Below, piece by piece: positions 11,994 through 15,534 of a stretch of 15,534 nt of DNA (position 1 is the stretch's first letter; each line of letters starts with the position of its first letter). Made by a program: the position numbers and the translations under genes. The stretch lies in the NCBI GenBank assembly GCA_031373785.1, contig JANMNE010000064.1, forward strand, positions 1 to 15,534, written 5' to 3'. The stretch is from JAENVT01 sp031373785. GTDB lineage: Bacteria > Actinomycetota > Acidimicrobiia > Acidimicrobiales > Ilumatobacteraceae. The notes under the pieces were generated by a model. It did no database searches, was not told where the DNA came from, and worked only from the letters and a program-made list of their open reading frames with translations.

Positions 11994-12743
11994 ATGGCAC
12001 AGGCAGTCTCTACGCGCGGCCCCGTCTCAGGCACCGCAACGGCCGGCAAGAAGCGACGGAAGTTCTTCCTGCTCGATCTGTACGGCACCGCAGTCGGCAA
12101 GAAGTACGCCATGGCGCTCAGCGGCATCGCCCTCATGGGGTACGTCTTCGCCCACATGATCGGCAACCTCAAGATGTACCTCGGGCCCGAGGACATCAAC
12201 CACTACGGCGAGTTCCTGCGCGAGTTGCTCGTGCCGATCGCGCCGCGCACGGTCGTGCTGTGGATCCTGCGCATCGGCCTGCTCGGGGCGGTCGTGCTGC
12301 ACATCCATGCCGCGTACAGCCTGACGATCCTCAACCGCGAGGCGCGCTCGGTGAAGTACCAGAGCGCGCGCGACTACGAGGTCGCCAACTTCGCCAGCCG
12401 CACGATGCGCTGGACCGGCATCATCGTGTTCCTGTTCGTGTTCTGGCACCTCGCCGACTTCACCTGGGGCTGGGTCAACCCTGGCTACGTGCGTGGCGAT
12501 GTGTACCGCAACGTCGATGCGTCGCTGTCGCGAGTGCCGGTCGCCGCGCTGTACGTCATTGCCAACATCGCCCTCGGTGTGCACCTGTACCACGGTGCCT
12601 GGAGCCTGTTTCAGTCGATGGGCTGGAACCGCCCGCGGTTCAACACGTGGCGACGCGGCTTCGCAATCGGGTTCGCCACCTTGATCGTGGTCGGCAACGT
12701 CTCGTTCCCCATCGCCGTGCTGGCGGGAATTGTGCAGAGCTGA
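11994..12743 (+). CDS. sdhC: Succinate dehydrogenase cytochrome b subunit
   Basis: This 249-residue membrane anchor of respiratory complex II has five hydrophobic helices and belongs to the single-subunit, di-heme cytochrome b558 type (B. subtilis SdhC/Wolinella FrdC-like). Histidines fit for axial heme ligands lie within or at the edge of helices: His54 (AHMIGN), His103/His105 (LHIHAAYS), His152 (FWHLADF) and His197/His200 (GVHLYHGAW). It passes electrons from the Fe-S subunit to quinone. Possible starts are 11973 (ATG), 11991 (GTG) and 11994 (ATG); 11994 is chosen because TACCGT lies 8 nt upstream. The basic N-terminal tail GKKRRKFF precedes the first helix. It is the first gene of sdhCAB, with 1 nt between its stop codon and the sdhA ATG. 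Confidence 0.95.
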   Translation: MAQAVSTRGPVSGTATAGKKRRKFFLLDLYGTAVGKKYAMALSGIALMGYVFAHMIGNLKMYLGPEDINHYGEFLRELLVPIAPRTVVLWILRIGLLGAVVLHIHAAYSLTILNREARSVKYQSARDYEVANFASRTMRWTGIIVFLFVFWHLADFTWGWVNPGYVRGDVYRNVDASLSRVPVAALYVIANIALGVHLYHGAWSLFQSMGWNRPRFNTWRRGFAIGFATLIVVGNVSFPIAVLAGIVQS

Positions 12744-12744
12744 C

Positions 12745-14666
<1,922 letters not shown>

Positions 14667-14667
<1 letters not shown>

Positions 14668-15443
14668 TGGCCAACCACCTCACCAACCTCACGTTGAAGA
14701 TCTGGCGGCAGCCGGGCCCCGACGCCGCCGGCCACTTCGAGAGCTACAAGATCGACTCGATCAGCGACGAGGCGTCGTTCCTCGAACTGCTCGACGTGCT
14801 GAACGAGCGACTGATCGACGACGGTCACGAAGCGATCGCCTTCGACCACGACTGCCGCGAGGGCATCTGTGGTACGTGCTCGCTGATGATCGACGGCCAG
14901 GCCCACGGCCCGCAACGCGGCACGGCGACCTGTCAGTTACACATGCGCAAGTTCGCCTCCGGTCAAGAGATCGTCGTCGAGCCGTGGCGGGCCACGTCGT
15001 TCCCGATCATCAAAGACCTCGTCGTCGATCGCGCTGCCTTCGACCGGATCATCGAGAGCGGTGGGTTCATCACCGCCCAGACCGGCGGGGCGCCCGACGC
15101 CAACCTGATCCCCATCCCCAAGGTCGTCGCCGACGCATCGATGGACGCCGCGGAGTGCATCGGCTGCGGCGCGTGCGTGGCCGCCTGCCCGAACGGAGCA
15201 GCCAACCTGTTCACCGCCGCCAAGGTCAGCCACCTCAACCTGTTGCCGCAAGGCCAGGCCGAGCGCTACAGCCGCGTCGAGGCCATGGTCGAGACGATGG
15301 ACGAGTACTTCGGTTCGTGCACCAACCACGGCGAGTGCGAAGCGGCCTGCCCGAAGAGCATCTCCATCGACTTCATCGCCCTGATGAACAAGGACTACCT
15401 CAAGGCCAAGTTCGCCAACCGCAAAGAGCTCAGCCGCACCTGA
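14667..15443 (+). CDS. sdhB: Succinate dehydrogenase iron-sulfur subunit
   Basis: This 258-residue subunit carries electrons from the FAD of SdhA to the cytochrome subunit. The N-terminal ferredoxin domain binds [2Fe-2S] through Cys63, Cys68, Cys71 and Cys89 (DCREGICGTC ... TATC). In the C-terminal domain CIGCGACVAACP supplies Cys164, Cys167 and Cys170 for [4Fe-4S], with Cys228 as likely fourth ligand. Cys174, Cys218 and Cys224 (CTNHGECEAACP) are positioned for [3Fe-4S]. All ligands are present, so the subunit looks functional. The ATG overlaps the last base of the sdhA TAA stop codon. It ends the sdhCAB operon; no fourth subunit (sdhD) follows in the remaining 91 bp, as expected for the single-anchor type. 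Confidence 0.97.
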
Positions 15444-15474
15444 GTCCGTCGCCTCGGCAACTGTTCGCGCTCTC

Positions 15475-15513
15475 TGTCAGCGCCTTGACCGACGGTCGGC
15501 GGATCAGCTGACA
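15475..15513 (+). terminator. Candidate sdhCAB terminator stem-loop
   Basis: TGTCAGC (15475-15481) pairs with GCTGACA (15507-15513). Inside lies a second dyad, CCGAC-G-GTCGG (15489-15499), so a two-tier stem is possible. It starts 31 nt after the sdhB stop codon. There is no U-tract before the window ends. A TTGACC at 15485-15490 within it could instead be part of a promoter for the next gene; the window ends too soon to decide. Confidence 0.45.
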
Positions 15514-15534
15514 TAGACGACTGGGCAAACGCCG

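Noticed and set aside
15485..15513. Promoter TTGACC ... TGACAT at the right edge
   Set aside because: The -35 match is fair but the -10 match is poor, it lies inside a stem-loop that fits an sdh terminator, and the following gene is outside the window.

Overview
The window reads as high-GC actinobacterial chromosome. The best guess is class Acidimicrobiia (Ilumatobacter-like). This rests on the GC-rich codon use, the three-gene sdhCAB operon with a long SdhA of the mycobacterial Sdh1 type, the DUF3097 and DUF4349 proteins, and frequent start codons with no Shine-Dalgarno sequence but a TANNNT box just upstream. The taxonomic call is inference. No rRNA, tRNA, CRISPR array, transposase or phage gene was seen.

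Layout from left to right. A truncated acyltransferase-3/SGNH envelope protein (2-1333) is followed by malate dehydrogenase (1376-2362). Next comes a Phd-type antitoxin/VapC toxin pair with a palindromic operator (2406-3059). A minus-strand group follows: an SCP2-domain protein, an Fpg/Nei DNA glycosylase and a DeoD-type purine nucleoside phosphorylase (5255 down to 3253). Divergent from it, across only 24 bp, run an unrecognised possibly lipocalin-like protein and a DUF3097 protein that share an ATGA overlap. DUF3097 collides tail-to-tail, with a 128-bp overlap, with a DUF4349 lipoprotein on the minus strand. Then come ppk2 (+), a hairpin-rich spacer, dedA and hppA (both -), and, divergent from hppA, the sdhCAB operon (+).

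Much of the window is core energy metabolism. Mdh and SdhCAB are consecutive TCA-cycle functions, and SdhCAB also feeds the respiratory chain. HppA uses pyrophosphate to pump protons, and its sequence signature is of the K+-independent type. PPK2 exchanges phosphate between polyphosphate and nucleotides.

The most unusual structure is non-coding. A roughly 43-bp element with self-complementary ends lies on both sides of ppk2 in opposite orientation (7726-7768 and 8764-8806). An extra 14-bp core copy sits 52 bp upstream of the first. The 299-bp ppk2/dedA spacer holds five successive inverted repeats. At least six genes also have a TANNNT box 6-9 nt before the start codon, which suggests leaderless transcription. 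I found no clear new multi-gene system. The repeat family, the antisense gene overlap and the unknown/DUF3097 pair are the items most worth following.
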